Assembly (NCBI RefSeq): GCF_014204895.1
Contig: NZ_JACHMF010000001.1
Coordinates: 5,828,001 to 5,892,000 of the forward strand
Direction of reading: 5' to 3'
Length of the DNA: 64,000 nt
Source of the DNA: Paractinoplanes abujensis
GTDB lineage: Bacteria; Actinomycetota; Actinomycetes; Mycobacteriales; Micromonosporaceae
Part shown: one piece after another, positions 26,134 through 34,778 of the stretch
How the letters are laid out: each line of letters opens with the position of its first letter
Position numbering within the stretch: the stretch's first letter is position 1
The notes under the pieces: model-generated
Database searches by the model: none
What the model was told of the DNA's origin: nothing
The model's input: the letters and a program-made list of their open reading frames with translations, nothing else
Position numbers and translations under genes: made by a program

Positions 26134-26248
26134 GTCAGCGGCCGCCGGTGACGAGCGACGCGGACGGGGCGGGCCGGTCGGTGGCGTGGGCAGCGTCACT
26201 GTCAGCGGCCGCCGTCGAGGAACGATGCGGACGGGGCGGGGCGCTCGG
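26134..26248. repeat. imperfect tandem duplication of the 3' end of the HAAS gene
   Basis: The last 45-48 bases of the HAAS-domain gene, starting GTCAGCGGCCGCCG at 26201, are repeated 67 bases downstream at 26134 with scattered changes. The extra copy would encode APSASLVTGGR, against APSASFLDGGR in the gene. It lies outside the coding region and shows a past duplication around the stop codon. Confidence 0.7.
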
Positions 26249-27281
26249 TCTTGCCGGGCGGCGCGTCGGCAGTGGCGGTGGGCACGGCGCCGGCGCCGGG
26301 TGTGGCGGTGTTGCCGGGCGTGGCGGTGGCGCCGGGTGTGGCGTTCTCGTCCGGCTCGGTCGGGGTGGCGGCGCCGGCCGTGCGGCTCGCCGACGGGGTG
26401 GCGTTGGGTGAGCCGAACGGCGCTGCCTCGGGGCAGTACGGGTAGCCCATCGAGCGCGAGTGCCACGACTCACCGGTGTTGGGGTCGCTGCAGTAGGCGT
26501 TGCCCATCTGGATCGGCGCGCCTTCCTGGTCGAACAGGCGCGCGCCGGGCACCAGTTTGCCTGTGCTGTCGTAGACGAAGACGTCGGTGATGTAGTCGTA
26601 CGGGTTGCCGCCGCCGGAGTAGCCCGCGTCGTTGTAGCCGGGGTCGCGCACGTCGCTGTCAGCGCTGAAGAAGCCGCCGATGGCGAACAGCACCAGGAAC
26701 ACCGAGCCGACGTTGATCACGTAGCGCTGCCAGCCTTCGCGGCCCAGGCGGCGGTGGCCGACCAGGATCGAGGCGACGACGCAGCCGGTCAGCAGCAGCA
26801 ACGCCACCAGGGTGCTGCCGCCGATGCGGGGCAGCAGGCCGGGCTGGTTGCCGCTGGCGTCGAACAGGTAGGCCAGCGCCATCGCGCCCAGGTAGCCGCG
26901 CAGCACCCACCACGCGGGCCGGAGCAGCGTGAGGAAGTCGCTGGCCTTGGGGTAGCCGATCATCGGCCCGATCTTGACGTCGGCCGGCCCGAGCACCCGC
27001 ATCACCTGGGTGCGCACCTCGGCCGGGGTGACCCAGGGGCTCTTGGGCGGCTCGGGAAAGCCGCCGACGTAGCCCGCCGCGGTGGCGCGCAGCTCGGCCG
27101 CGTACGCCTCGGGGGTGCCCAGCCGGTCGGTCAGGGTGACCGTGTCCTCGGCCCGGATCTCGGCCAGGTGCTCGGGCAGGTCCTCGAGGAGCTCGGCGCG
27201 GGTGCCCTCGGGCAGGTCGGCCAGCGCCGCGCGGACCCGCTCGACGTATTCGGTGATCTCGTCCTGTGCCGTGGAGTTCAC
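26202..27281 (-). CDS. HAAS-domain membrane protein partnered with PadR
   Basis: The 359-aa protein begins with a HAAS (DUF1700-like) helical domain of about 70 residues (EYVERVRAALADLPEGTRAE; LTDRLGTPEAYAAELRA). Four transmembrane helices follow at about 135-250, then an external segment with Cys pairs (YCSDPN, YPYCPEA) and a Thr/Ala/Pro-rich tail. HAAS proteins are commonly paired with PadR regulators, and here the GTG start overlaps the PadR stop (GTGA). The two probably form a regulated signalling or stress module. The function of the external part is unknown. Confidence 0.82.
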   Translation of the reverse strand: MNSTAQDEITEYVERVRAALADLPEGTRAELLEDLPEHLAEIRAEDTVTLTDRLGTPEAYAAELRATAAGYVGGFPEPPKSPWVTPAEVRTQVMRVLGPADVKIGPMIGYPKASDFLTLLRPAWWVLRGYLGAMALAYLFDASGNQPGLLPRIGGSTLVALLLLTGCVVASILVGHRRLGREGWQRYVINVGSVFLVLFAIGGFFSADSDVRDPGYNDAGYSGGGNPYDYITDVFVYDSTGKLVPGARLFDQEGAPIQMGNAYCSDPNTGESWHSRSMGYPYCPEAAPFGSPNATPSASRTAGAATPTEPDENATPGATATPGNTATPGAGAVPTATADAPPGKTERPAPSASFLDGGR

Positions 27282-27607
27282 GCCGTCTCCCGCTCGCGAA
27301 GCAGATCGTCCATGGTGGATGCGAAGCCGTGCCACACTTTGCCCGACCGCTGCAACTCGGCGCGGCCGGCCGCGTTGAGCCCGTAGTACTTGCGGTGCGG
27401 GCCCTCCACGCTGGGCACCACGTAGCTGTTCAAAAAGCCCGCGGCGAACAGGCGGCGCAGGGTGCCGTAGACCGAGGCGTCGCCGACGTCTTCGAGCCCG
27501 GCGGCCCGCAGGCGGCGCAGGATGTCATAGCCGTAGCCGTCCTCGTCGCGCAGGGCGGCGAGCACGGCCAGGTCCAGGACACCCTTGAGCAGCTGGGTGG
27601 TATCCAC
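27278..27607 (-). CDS. PadR family transcriptional regulator
   Basis: The 109-aa protein is a winged-helix PadR regulator. The helix-turn-helix region contains DGYGYDILRRLRAAGL, then VYGTLRRLFAAGFL, and the wing has PHRKYYGLNAAGR. The GTG at 27607 is preferred to a TTG at 27628 because a -10 hexamer lies exactly seven bases upstream, which predicts a leaderless transcript. It is coupled to the HAAS gene by a four-base overlap. Autoregulation is likely because ACAGTA-type repeats overlap its promoter. Confidence 0.9.
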   Translation of the reverse strand: MDTTQLLKGVLDLAVLAALRDEDGYGYDILRRLRAAGLEDVGDASVYGTLRRLFAAGFLNSYVVPSVEGPHRKYYGLNAAGRAELQRSGKVWHGFASTMDDLLRERETA

Positions 27608-27658
27608 GCGAAGGACAGTACTGCGCAATGCGAAATACCGTCAAGACGACAGTAGTGC
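27605..27658 (-). promoter_or_regulatory. leaderless promoter and candidate PadR operator
   Basis: On the minus strand, TTGACG (27644-27639) and TACTGT (27620-27615) are 18 bases apart. The GTG start follows the -10 after 7 bases, so transcription would begin at the start codon. Direct repeats ACAGTACTGC (27615-27624) and ACAGTAGTGC (27649-27658) are 34 bases apart, one on the -10 and one upstream of the -35. They are candidate PadR sites. Confidence 0.55.
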
Positions 27659-27687
27659 CGCCGCGGCCACGGAACGTCGCGAGCGGG

Positions 27688-28596
27688 TCAGGCCAGGCTG
27701 AAGGCGATGCCGTCGAGGATGTCGTGTTCGGAGGCGATCAGGGAATCGTGGCCGGAGCGCTCCATGATCGTGCGCAGGATCAAGGCGCCGGCGCCGATCA
27801 CGTCGGCCCGGCCGGGGTGCATGACGGGCAGGGCCAGCCGCTCGGCGACCGGCATGGCCAGCAGGTCGGCGGTCACGCGGGACACGTCGGCCAGGCTCAC
27901 CTCGGCGTGGTGGATGCGCGTGGCGTCGTACGAGGGAAGGTTTTGCGCCAGCGCCGTGACGGTGGTGACCGTGCCCGCCAGGCCGACCAGGGTCGTGGCG
28001 GCGCGGCCGGGCACGGCGGTCAGGGCGATGTCGACCGCGGCCGCGATGTCCCGCTCCGCGTTGTGGATCTCGGCAGCCGAGGGCGGGTCGCTGTGGATGT
28101 GCCGCTCGGTCATCCGCACGCAGCCGATGTCCATCGAGATGGCGTGGTCGACGCGGTCGGAGCCGGTGACGAACTCGGTCGAGCCGCCACCGATGTCGAC
28201 CACCAGACAGGGCCGCTCGGCTTGCAGCCCGGCGACCGCGCCGGTGAAGGAGAGGGCCGCCTCCTCGGTGCCGCTGATCACCTCGGGGTCGACACCGAGC
28301 ACGCCGCGCACCATGTCGCGGAACTCCTGCGCGTTCTCGGCGTCCCGCGAGGCCGACGTGGCGCACATGCGGACCCGGTTGACGCCCAGTTCGGCGATCT
28401 CGGCGGCGTAGCCGAGCAGGGCTTTCCTCGTACGGGAAAGGGCCTCGGCGGACAGGCGCCCGGTGCGGTCGACCCCCTCGCCCAGCCGCACGATCTCCAT
28501 GCGGCGGGCGACGTCGGTCAGCCCGCCGTCGGCGACGTCCGCGATGAGCAGGCGGATCGAATTCGTCCCGCAGTCGATCCCGGCCACGCGGGTCAT
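27688..28596 (-). CDS. ppx: Ppx/GppA family exopolyphosphatase
   Basis: The 302-aa protein hydrolyses terminal phosphates of polyphosphate or pppGpp. The two ATPase-fold phosphate loops are GIDCGTNSIRLL at residues 6-17 and VVDIGGGSTEF near 140, with the catalytic Glu in GTEEAALSF. It is the short actinobacterial form lacking the C-terminal HD-like domain. Its ATG overlaps the stop of the acetylglutamate synthase gene (ATGA). The order eno, ftsB, DUF501, (argA), ppx is typical for actinobacteria. It opposes the PPK2 activity encoded earlier in the window. Confidence 0.9.
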   Translation of the reverse strand: MTRVAGIDCGTNSIRLLIADVADGGLTDVARRMEIVRLGEGVDRTGRLSAEALSRTRKALLGYAAEIAELGVNRVRMCATSASRDAENAQEFRDMVRGVLGVDPEVISGTEEAALSFTGAVAGLQAERPCLVVDIGGGSTEFVTGSDRVDHAISMDIGCVRMTERHIHSDPPSAAEIHNAERDIAAAVDIALTAVPGRAATTLVGLAGTVTTVTALAQNLPSYDATRIHHAEVSLADVSRVTADLLAMPVAERLALPVMHPGRADVIGAGALILRTIMERSGHDSLIASEHDILDGIAFSLA

Positions 28597-29093
28597 AGGT
28601 GCAGCAGCATTCTCGTGTTCCCCAGCGTGTTGGGCTTGACCCGTTCCAGGTCGAGGAATTCGGCCACACCCTCGTCGTACGAGCGAAGCAGTTGCTCGTA
28701 GACCGCGTGCGGCACGGGCGCGCCATCGATCTCGGTGAACCCGAACGAGCCGAAGAACCGGGTCTCGAAGGTCAGGCAGAACACGCGGGCCACGCCCAGC
28801 TCACGGGCCGCCTCGACCAGCCGCTCGACGATCTTGTGACCGATCTTCTGACCCCGGTGGGCGGGATCGACCGCGACCGTACGGATCTCGGCCAGGTCCT
28901 CCCACATCACGTGCAGGGCTCCGCAGCCGAAGACGCGGTCGTCCTCGTCGACGGCGACCCAGAACTCCTGCACCGACTCGTACAGGGTGACCGTGGCCTT
29001 GCTGAGCAGCCGCCGATCGGAGGTGTATTCGTCGACCAGGGCGCGAATGGCCCGGACGTCCTGAGTGCGCGCGCGCCGGATCTCCACCGTCAT
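28593..29093 (-). CDS. argA: amino-acid N-acetyltransferase (acetylglutamate synthase, short GNAT type)
   Basis: The 166-aa GNAT protein resembles the short actinobacterial N-acetylglutamate synthase, which starts arginine synthesis. It has the acetyl-CoA loop DPAHRGQKIGHKIVERL at about residues 76-92, the strand LAEIRTVAV before it, and the substrate-side motif FCLTFETRFFGSFGF. The 166-aa length fits that family and excludes the classical two-domain ArgA. It sits inside the conserved eno-ppx block with four-base overlaps on both sides. The substrate assignment is by family resemblance. Confidence 0.8.
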   Translation of the reverse strand: MTVEIRRARTQDVRAIRALVDEYTSDRRLLSKATVTLYESVQEFWVAVDEDDRVFGCGALHVMWEDLAEIRTVAVDPAHRGQKIGHKIVERLVEAARELGVARVFCLTFETRFFGSFGFTEIDGAPVPHAVYEQLLRSYDEGVAEFLDLERVKPNTLGNTRMLLHL

Positions 29094-29587
29094 TCTTCCC
29101 GTTTGACGCAGGGGCCCTCGGTCCACCACGGCTCGACGGCGTCGCGGACCTCGTCCCCGAAAGGATTCACGCCCCGGCCCACAGCGAGCGCGTGCCCGAG
29201 GTGGACATGCAGGCATTTCACTCGATCGGGCATGCCACCGGCGGCGACGTGCGCGATCTCCGGAACGTCCTCGATGGCCTTGCGGCGCGTCTTGTAGTCC
29301 TCAGCGGCCGCTTGGTAGTGCGCGGCCAGCTCGGGGTCGGTGGACAGGCGGTCCTGCATGTCGCGCATGACGCCGGCCGACTCGAGGCGGCTGCACGCGG
29401 CGGTCGCATGCGGGCAGGTCAGGTAGTAGAGGGTCGGGAAGGGCGTGCCGTCGTCGAGGCGCGGGGCCGTCTCCACCACGTCCGGGTTGCCGCACGGGCA
29501 GCGGTGCGCGATCGCACGGGTGCCGCGGGGAGGCCGGCCGAGCTGGGCCTGGACGATTTCAAGGTCGGCTTCGGTTGGCTCAGGCAT
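29090..29587 (-). CDS. DUF501 domain protein
   Basis: The 165-aa protein has the DUF501 pattern: ADLEIVQAQLGRPPRGTRAI near the start, the Cys-containing RCPCGNPDVVET, the segment PFPTLYYLTCPHA, and the C-terminal KCLHVHLGHALAVGRGVNP. The Cys and His residues could bind a metal. The function is unknown; the gene sits between ftsB and ppx in many actinobacteria. The stop overlaps the argA start, and the gene starts two bases from the FtsB stop. Confidence 0.9.
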   Translation of the reverse strand: MPEPTEADLEIVQAQLGRPPRGTRAIAHRCPCGNPDVVETAPRLDDGTPFPTLYYLTCPHATAACSRLESAGVMRDMQDRLSTDPELAAHYQAAAEDYKTRRKAIEDVPEIAHVAAGGMPDRVKCLHVHLGHALAVGRGVNPFGDEVRDAVEPWWTEGPCVKREE

Positions 29588-29588
29588 T

Positions 29589-30287
29589 TCAGTTGGGGGA
29601 CTCCGCGTCGGCGGCTCGGACGCTGCTCCACAGCGTGTCGTACCAGCGGTCGGGTGCGGCCGCCGGGGCTTTCTGACCGGCCTCGGCGGCGGCGCCGGCC
29701 GGGTCGTTCAGCACGAGCAGCGGGGTCTCCCCCGGCCGCACGGCGAACAACGTCTCACGGGCCTGGGCCCGGAGGTATTCCGGGTCCTTCCACTTCTGCA
29801 GCTCCTGGGCCTTCTGCGTGATCAGCTCCCGCTGGGCGGCCTGGTCGGCCTCGAGCTGGGCGATCTGCGACTCCTGGGCCAGATAGACCCGCAGCGGGTA
29901 GGTGTAGGCCAGGGCGAGCGCGACGAAGACGACGATCAGCACCATCGCGCGGCCGGTCAGGGCGCGCGGCCGGGGAGCAACCGTGCGCTTGGTGGCGCCG
30001 CGGCCGGCGATTCCCGTACGCCGGGAGGCCGTCGGACGGTTCAGGGTCGTGCGCTTGATGTTCCGCGTCGGGCGGCCGGTCGCGCTGTTACGGGCGGCCG
30101 CGCTGCTGCTCGGCGCTTCACCCTCAGCCTTTTGTCCGCCTTTGGGCGTTTTATCGGGTGAGCCGGGGTCGGCGCGACCGCTCCGGACATTTCCGGTATT
30201 GCGGATTGGTCCGGTCGGACGGGTGCGCGACGATCCGGGGCGGCGGGACGGACCCTGACCGCTCGGTGATCGTCGCTGTGTCGTCAC
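29589..30287 (-). CDS. ftsB: FtsB/DivIC-like septum formation initiator protein
   Basis: The 232-aa bitopic membrane protein belongs to the divisome. A basic, disordered cytoplasmic N-terminus of about 110 residues precedes a single transmembrane helix (AMVLIVVFVALALAYTYPL). A coiled-coil segment follows (ESQIAQLEADQAAQRELI), then the family motif WKDPEYLRAQARETL. The start is a GTG at 30287. The N-terminal extension is much longer than in enterobacterial FtsB but usual for actinobacteria. An inverted repeat separates it from enolase. Confidence 0.87.
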   Translation of the reverse strand: MTTQRRSPSGQGPSRRPGSSRTRPTGPIRNTGNVRSGRADPGSPDKTPKGGQKAEGEAPSSSAAARNSATGRPTRNIKRTTLNRPTASRRTGIAGRGATKRTVAPRPRALTGRAMVLIVVFVALALAYTYPLRVYLAQESQIAQLEADQAAQRELITQKAQELQKWKDPEYLRAQARETLFAVRPGETPLLVLNDPAGAAAEAGQKAPAAAPDRWYDTLWSSVRAADAESPN

Positions 30288-30306
30288 CCCAACCCCTCCG
30301 TCACGT

Positions 30307-30354
30307 GTTGTGGCGCCCGCTGAAACCTATGCCCGTTTCCGGGGGCGCCACAAC
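30307..30354 (-). promoter_or_regulatory. large hairpin between eno and ftsB
   Basis: GTTGTGGCGCCC (30307-30318) pairs perfectly with GGGCGCCACAAC (30343-30354). An inner GAAAC/GTTTC stem lies in the 24-base loop. It sits after the enolase stop and 20 bases upstream of the ftsB start on the same strand. It could be a partial terminator or processing site that sets the eno-to-ftsB expression ratio. Confidence 0.55.
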
Positions 30355-30376
30355 TCCATGATCTAGTGGGCGCTCG

Positions 30377-31702
<1,326 letters not shown>

Positions 31703-31826
31703 TCACACCGACCGCGACCCTGCGGCCGACCACGGCACTGAGCGTATCGAGCCGTCGTCACGCTCGTACGGTTGCCCTTGGGTTTTGGCTAAGGTCCGGC
31801 CCGGGTTCACCGATTACCCCGTCACT

Positions 31827-32456
31827 ATGAGCACACCTACGCTTCCCGCCGACGGGTCGTTCATCGAGCTGACCTCGTACGGCGAAACGCTGCCCGGAGT
31901 TCGCGTCGTGCACACCGAGGGCCCCGTCCTGACGCTCTCGCTGGCGCTCGACAACGTGCCGCCGGCCGGCTCGACCGTCACGCTGCGCTGGGCGACGGCG
32001 CCGCGCGGCCGGTACGCCTCGCTCGCCACCGTGACCGCGGTCGACGGCAACCGGGTCGACGTGCAGCTGGCCGGGGAGGCGTCCCTGGAGCAGAGCCGCG
32101 ACTTCGTGCGCGGCGGCGGCGGCGAGCCGATCGTGCTGATGCTGCCCGAAGGGCCGGCCCAAGGCTTCGTACGGGACCTGAGCGAACGGGCCGTACGGGC
32201 CCAGTTCACCGACGTCGAGGTGCAGCCCGGCACGGACCTCACGTTGCGCGTCCAGGTCGGCGACGAGGTGGTCGAATTCCCGGCGCAGACCGTCAAGGTG
32301 AGCTCGATGCGCCAGCAGATCCCGCGCCGCGGCCCGATGATCGTCGAGCTGGTGGCGGTCTTCACGGGCACCGACGAGCACTCGGCCCGGGTGGTCCGGC
32401 GCTACATCATGCACGAGCAGTTGATGGCGCGAGCACGCAGCGCAGCCTCGCCATAA
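31827..32456 (+). CDS. PilZ-like beta-barrel protein, 209 aa
   Basis: The protein is two beta-rich halves. The first (about 1-95) looks like a YcgR-type N-terminal barrel (ELTSYGETLPGVRVVHTEG). The second has a PilZ-like core, GFVRDLSERAVRAQF, and ends in a helix (VVRRYIMHEQLMARARS). The usual c-di-GMP RxxxR motif is not clear, so c-di-GMP binding is doubtful. The ATG at 31827 lacks a strong ribosome site. It is divergent from enolase. The assignment is by overall pattern and only moderately sure. Confidence 0.6.
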   Translation: MSTPTLPADGSFIELTSYGETLPGVRVVHTEGPVLTLSLALDNVPPAGSTVTLRWATAPRGRYASLATVTAVDGNRVDVQLAGEASLEQSRDFVRGGGGEPIVLMLPEGPAQGFVRDLSERAVRAQFTDVEVQPGTDLTLRVQVGDEVVEFPAQTVKVSSMRQQIPRRGPMIVELVAVFTGTDEHSARVVRRYIMHEQLMARARSAASP

Positions 32457-32498
32457 CTGGTTTGCCTGAGGTTGCGCGCATGGGCCAAGGTGTCAGAC

Positions 32499-33167
32499 GT
32501 GCCCACTGTTACGCGCCTGACCGCCGGCCTGACCGCTGCGGGCCTGGCGCTGCTCGGCGCGGCCGGCTGCGGCGACCTCGACGAGGCGAACGCGGCCCCG
32601 CTGAGCCGGGAGTCCCTGATCACCGAGGCGGCCGGGCAGCTGGCCGCGGGCTCGGCCCTGACCTACTCCGCGAAATATCAGGTGGCCGGCGGTGAGGTCG
32701 CCACGGTCAACCGGGCCCAGCGCCCGCTCCGCGCGTCGTACGTCTACCCCGGCGGCCGCCTGATCGTGACGTCGACCGTGACGATCAGGTGCTCGACGTC
32801 GACCTGCGAATCCCGCACGGCCGACCCGGCCGCCGCGACCGCTCTCGACGACGGCCCGCTGATCTCGGCCGAGGCCGTACAGGCGATGCTGGCCACGGCC
32901 GCGCTCGACCCGGTCGTCGAAACCACCCCGCACGACACGACGATCGCCGGCCGCCACGCCACATGCCTGTCGCTCGCCGGCGTCGACGAGACCCCGTCCC
33001 GCGAGTTCGACCTGTGCGTGACCAACGAGGGCGCCCTGGCCAGCTTTACCGCCACCATCAACGGCAAGCGCATCGACCAGGCCCTGACGTCGTACCGGGA
33101 CGACCTGCCGGACGACGCGTTCCTGGTCCCCACCGGCATCAAGCTGATCGACAAGTCGGCCGAGTAG
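32499..33167 (+). CDS. lipoprotein, hypothetical, 222 aa
   Basis: The N-terminus is a lipoprotein signal (TRLTAGLTAAGLALLGAAGC) with the modified Cys at about residue 23 followed by GDLDEANA. The mature part has strands and two likely disulfides (RCSTSTC; HATCLS with LCVTNEG). It resembles small actinobacterial cell-surface lipoproteins such as LprG-type folds, but the family is not certain. I chose the GTG at 32499 with AAGG eight bases upstream; GTG 32490 and TTG 32472 are longer alternatives. Confidence 0.75.
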   Translation: MPTVTRLTAGLTAAGLALLGAAGCGDLDEANAAPLSRESLITEAAGQLAAGSALTYSAKYQVAGGEVATVNRAQRPLRASYVYPGGRLIVTSTVTIRCSTSTCESRTADPAAATALDDGPLISAEAVQAMLATAALDPVVETTPHDTTIAGRHATCLSLAGVDETPSREFDLCVTNEGALASFTATINGKRIDQALTSYRDDLPDDAFLVPTGIKLIDKSAE

Positions 33168-33229
33168 CGAACCTCGCGGCCGGCCTCCCCGACTGAACAC
33201 TCAGGGAGGCAGGCAGGAGCGACGAGCTC

Positions 33230-33479
33230 TTGATCGTCCGCCGCCAGTGCGGCGAACGTGACGCTTTCGCCGAGCTGGTGCGCGCGTGGCACGGCCCGGT
33301 CGAGCGGTACGTCGGCCGGATGCGCCGTCTTCGCGATCGGGGCGCTGATCGTTTCCTCCGGAATACGGGTGGGGCCGCTCCTGACCATCGGTGTGCTCGG
33401 CGTCGCGGCGGTGCTCACCCTGGCCGGCGCGCTGCGGAACCTCGCCCTGCAGCGTCGCCAAGCCGAACTGGGTAGTTGA
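33230..33479 (+). pseudogene. decayed sigma factor / membrane protein locus
   Basis: Two unrelated gene fragments meet in different frames. From 33230 one frame reads IVRRQCGERDAFAELVRAWH then GPVERYVGRM, which is the start of sigma-70 region 2 of an ECF sigma factor. From about 33321 a second frame reads AVFAIGALIVSSGIRVGPLL, continues through a second hydrophobic segment and stops at 33477-33479 after RRQAELGS, the tail of a small membrane protein. An internal deletion has removed the rest of the sigma factor and the start of the membrane protein. No intact copy is in the window. Confidence 0.65.
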
Positions 33480-33489
33480 GCCCGCGCCC

Positions 33490-34367
33490 CTAGCTCCGCA
33501 GCACAACCTCGAGCAATCCCCGTACGGCCCGGGCTCGCGCCCGCTGCCACCCACGGAGAGTGGGATGCCCCGGCGGCGCGGGCAGGGTCGACCGATAACG
33601 CCACATCCCCGCGAGGGCCGCGACGAACCGCCCCGCCCCGGCCGGAAGCAGGCCCGCGGCGGCCGCCAGGGCCGCCTGCGGCCCGTCGCGATGCCCACTG
33701 CCGACGATGTCGGTGGCCAGCCGCGCCCGGTCGAGCCAGCCGGCCCCGCGCACCCGAAACTCCAGTCCACCAGCACGGCCCCGCCCGCGCCGAGCACGGC
33801 GTTGTCGGCGCGGATGTCCTGATGGACCAAGGTCTGCCCGGCGGTCCACTCCGGCCAGCCCGCCGCCCGGTCGGCCAGCGCGCGGGCATGCTCCCGTTCC
33901 CACGGGTCGAGCAGATCGGGGTGCTCGGTGCGCAGGCGATGCCAGCCGTCCAGATCGGTCAGCAGGCCGGCGATCGGCGGCAGCACCGGCGGCGCCTCCA
34001 CCGCGGCGATCGTCTCGCAGGCCGCCGCGACCAGACGGACCCCGCTGTCGGTCCACGGCGGTCCGGCCGGGACCCCGGCGGCGACCGACATGACCAGCGC
34101 ACACCACTCATCGACCTCGACCGCACCGATCAGCTCGGGCGCGGGCACCCCCGGCGGAAGGGCCGCCAGCGCCACCGCCTCCTGCCGGTAGAACCGATGC
34201 GACGCGCTGCTCGCGCTCGCGGCGACGGCCTTGACGAAGACCTGCCGCCCGTTCGCCAGCCGCAGGACCGCGGCCGGGCCGGGCGACATGCCGCCACCTA
34301 CATCGCGGCCCGCCCGAATCGGCGAACCGCAGACTTCCTCCACCGCCCGCCGTACCCCTTCGGGCAT
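33490..34367 (-). pseudogene. aminoglycoside phosphotransferase-like kinase, frameshifted
   Basis: The first frame (ATG 34367) encodes an APH-fold kinase with the nucleotide-binding region VLRLANGRQVFVKAVA, the catalytic loop LVHQDIRADNAVL and the metal-binding Asp in VLVDWSF. At about 33755 the reading frame changes: the expected continuation RGAGWLDRARLATDIVGS lies in the next frame and runs to a TAG at 33490. One missing base (a G in the GGG run) would restore a protein of about 292 aa. It is either a real inactivation or a sequence error. The substrate is unknown. Confidence 0.7.
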
Positions 34368-34418
34368 CGATCGCCAGGGCGGGCGCCGCGCGAACAAGCC
34401 TGCCGCCGAGCCTGGCAC

Positions 34419-34732
34419 GGCACCGCGCAACCGCGGCCGGGCCGGCATCACCGAGTCCGGCTCGGCGCCACGCAACCACGGCCCGGCCGGCACCAACGAG
34501 TCTGGCCCGGCGCCACGCGACCGTGACCGGGCCGGCGCAGCCGAGTCCGGGTGTGAGGCCCACGGCGCATGTCGATCCGGCGAGTCGGGCCGTGGCTGAG
34601 CCCGATCCGGCGAGTCAGGCCGTGGCTGAGCCCGATCCGGCGAGTCAGGCCGTGGCTGAGCCCGATCCGGCGAGTCAGGCCGTGGCTGAGCCCGATCCGG
34701 CGAGTCAGGCCGTGGCTGAGCCCGATCCGGCG
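34419..34732. repeat. two minisatellites with triplet periods upstream of the kinase
   Basis: About three copies of a 45-bp unit (GCCGGC boundaries at 34441, 34486 and 34531) are followed by a tandem array of an exact 30-bp unit. That unit starts CGTGGCTGAGCCCGATCCGG at 34591, 34621, 34651 and 34681, with a truncated fifth copy at 34711. Both periods are multiples of three and the minus frame is open through all of them and into the kinase frame. It would encode 15-residue and 10-residue repeats (PDSPDRAQPR). The gap 34368-34778 holds nothing else recognisable. Confidence 0.85.
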
Positions 34733-34778
34733 TCGGACGGTGCTCGGGAACGGACAACGGCCGGTGCCCCGGAACGGG

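Noticed and set aside
25147..26411. Long plus-strand Arg/Gly-rich frames opposite the LppU-like gene
   Set aside because: They mirror the Pro-rich repeats on the other strand and have no ribosome site or domain.
33481..33822. Plus-strand frame of 143 codons across the kinase pseudogene
   Set aside because: Arg/Pro-rich shadow of the minus-strand kinase with no independent signal.
34591..34732. CRISPR array
   Set aside because: Exact 30-bp units are directly adjacent without spacers; it is a minisatellite.
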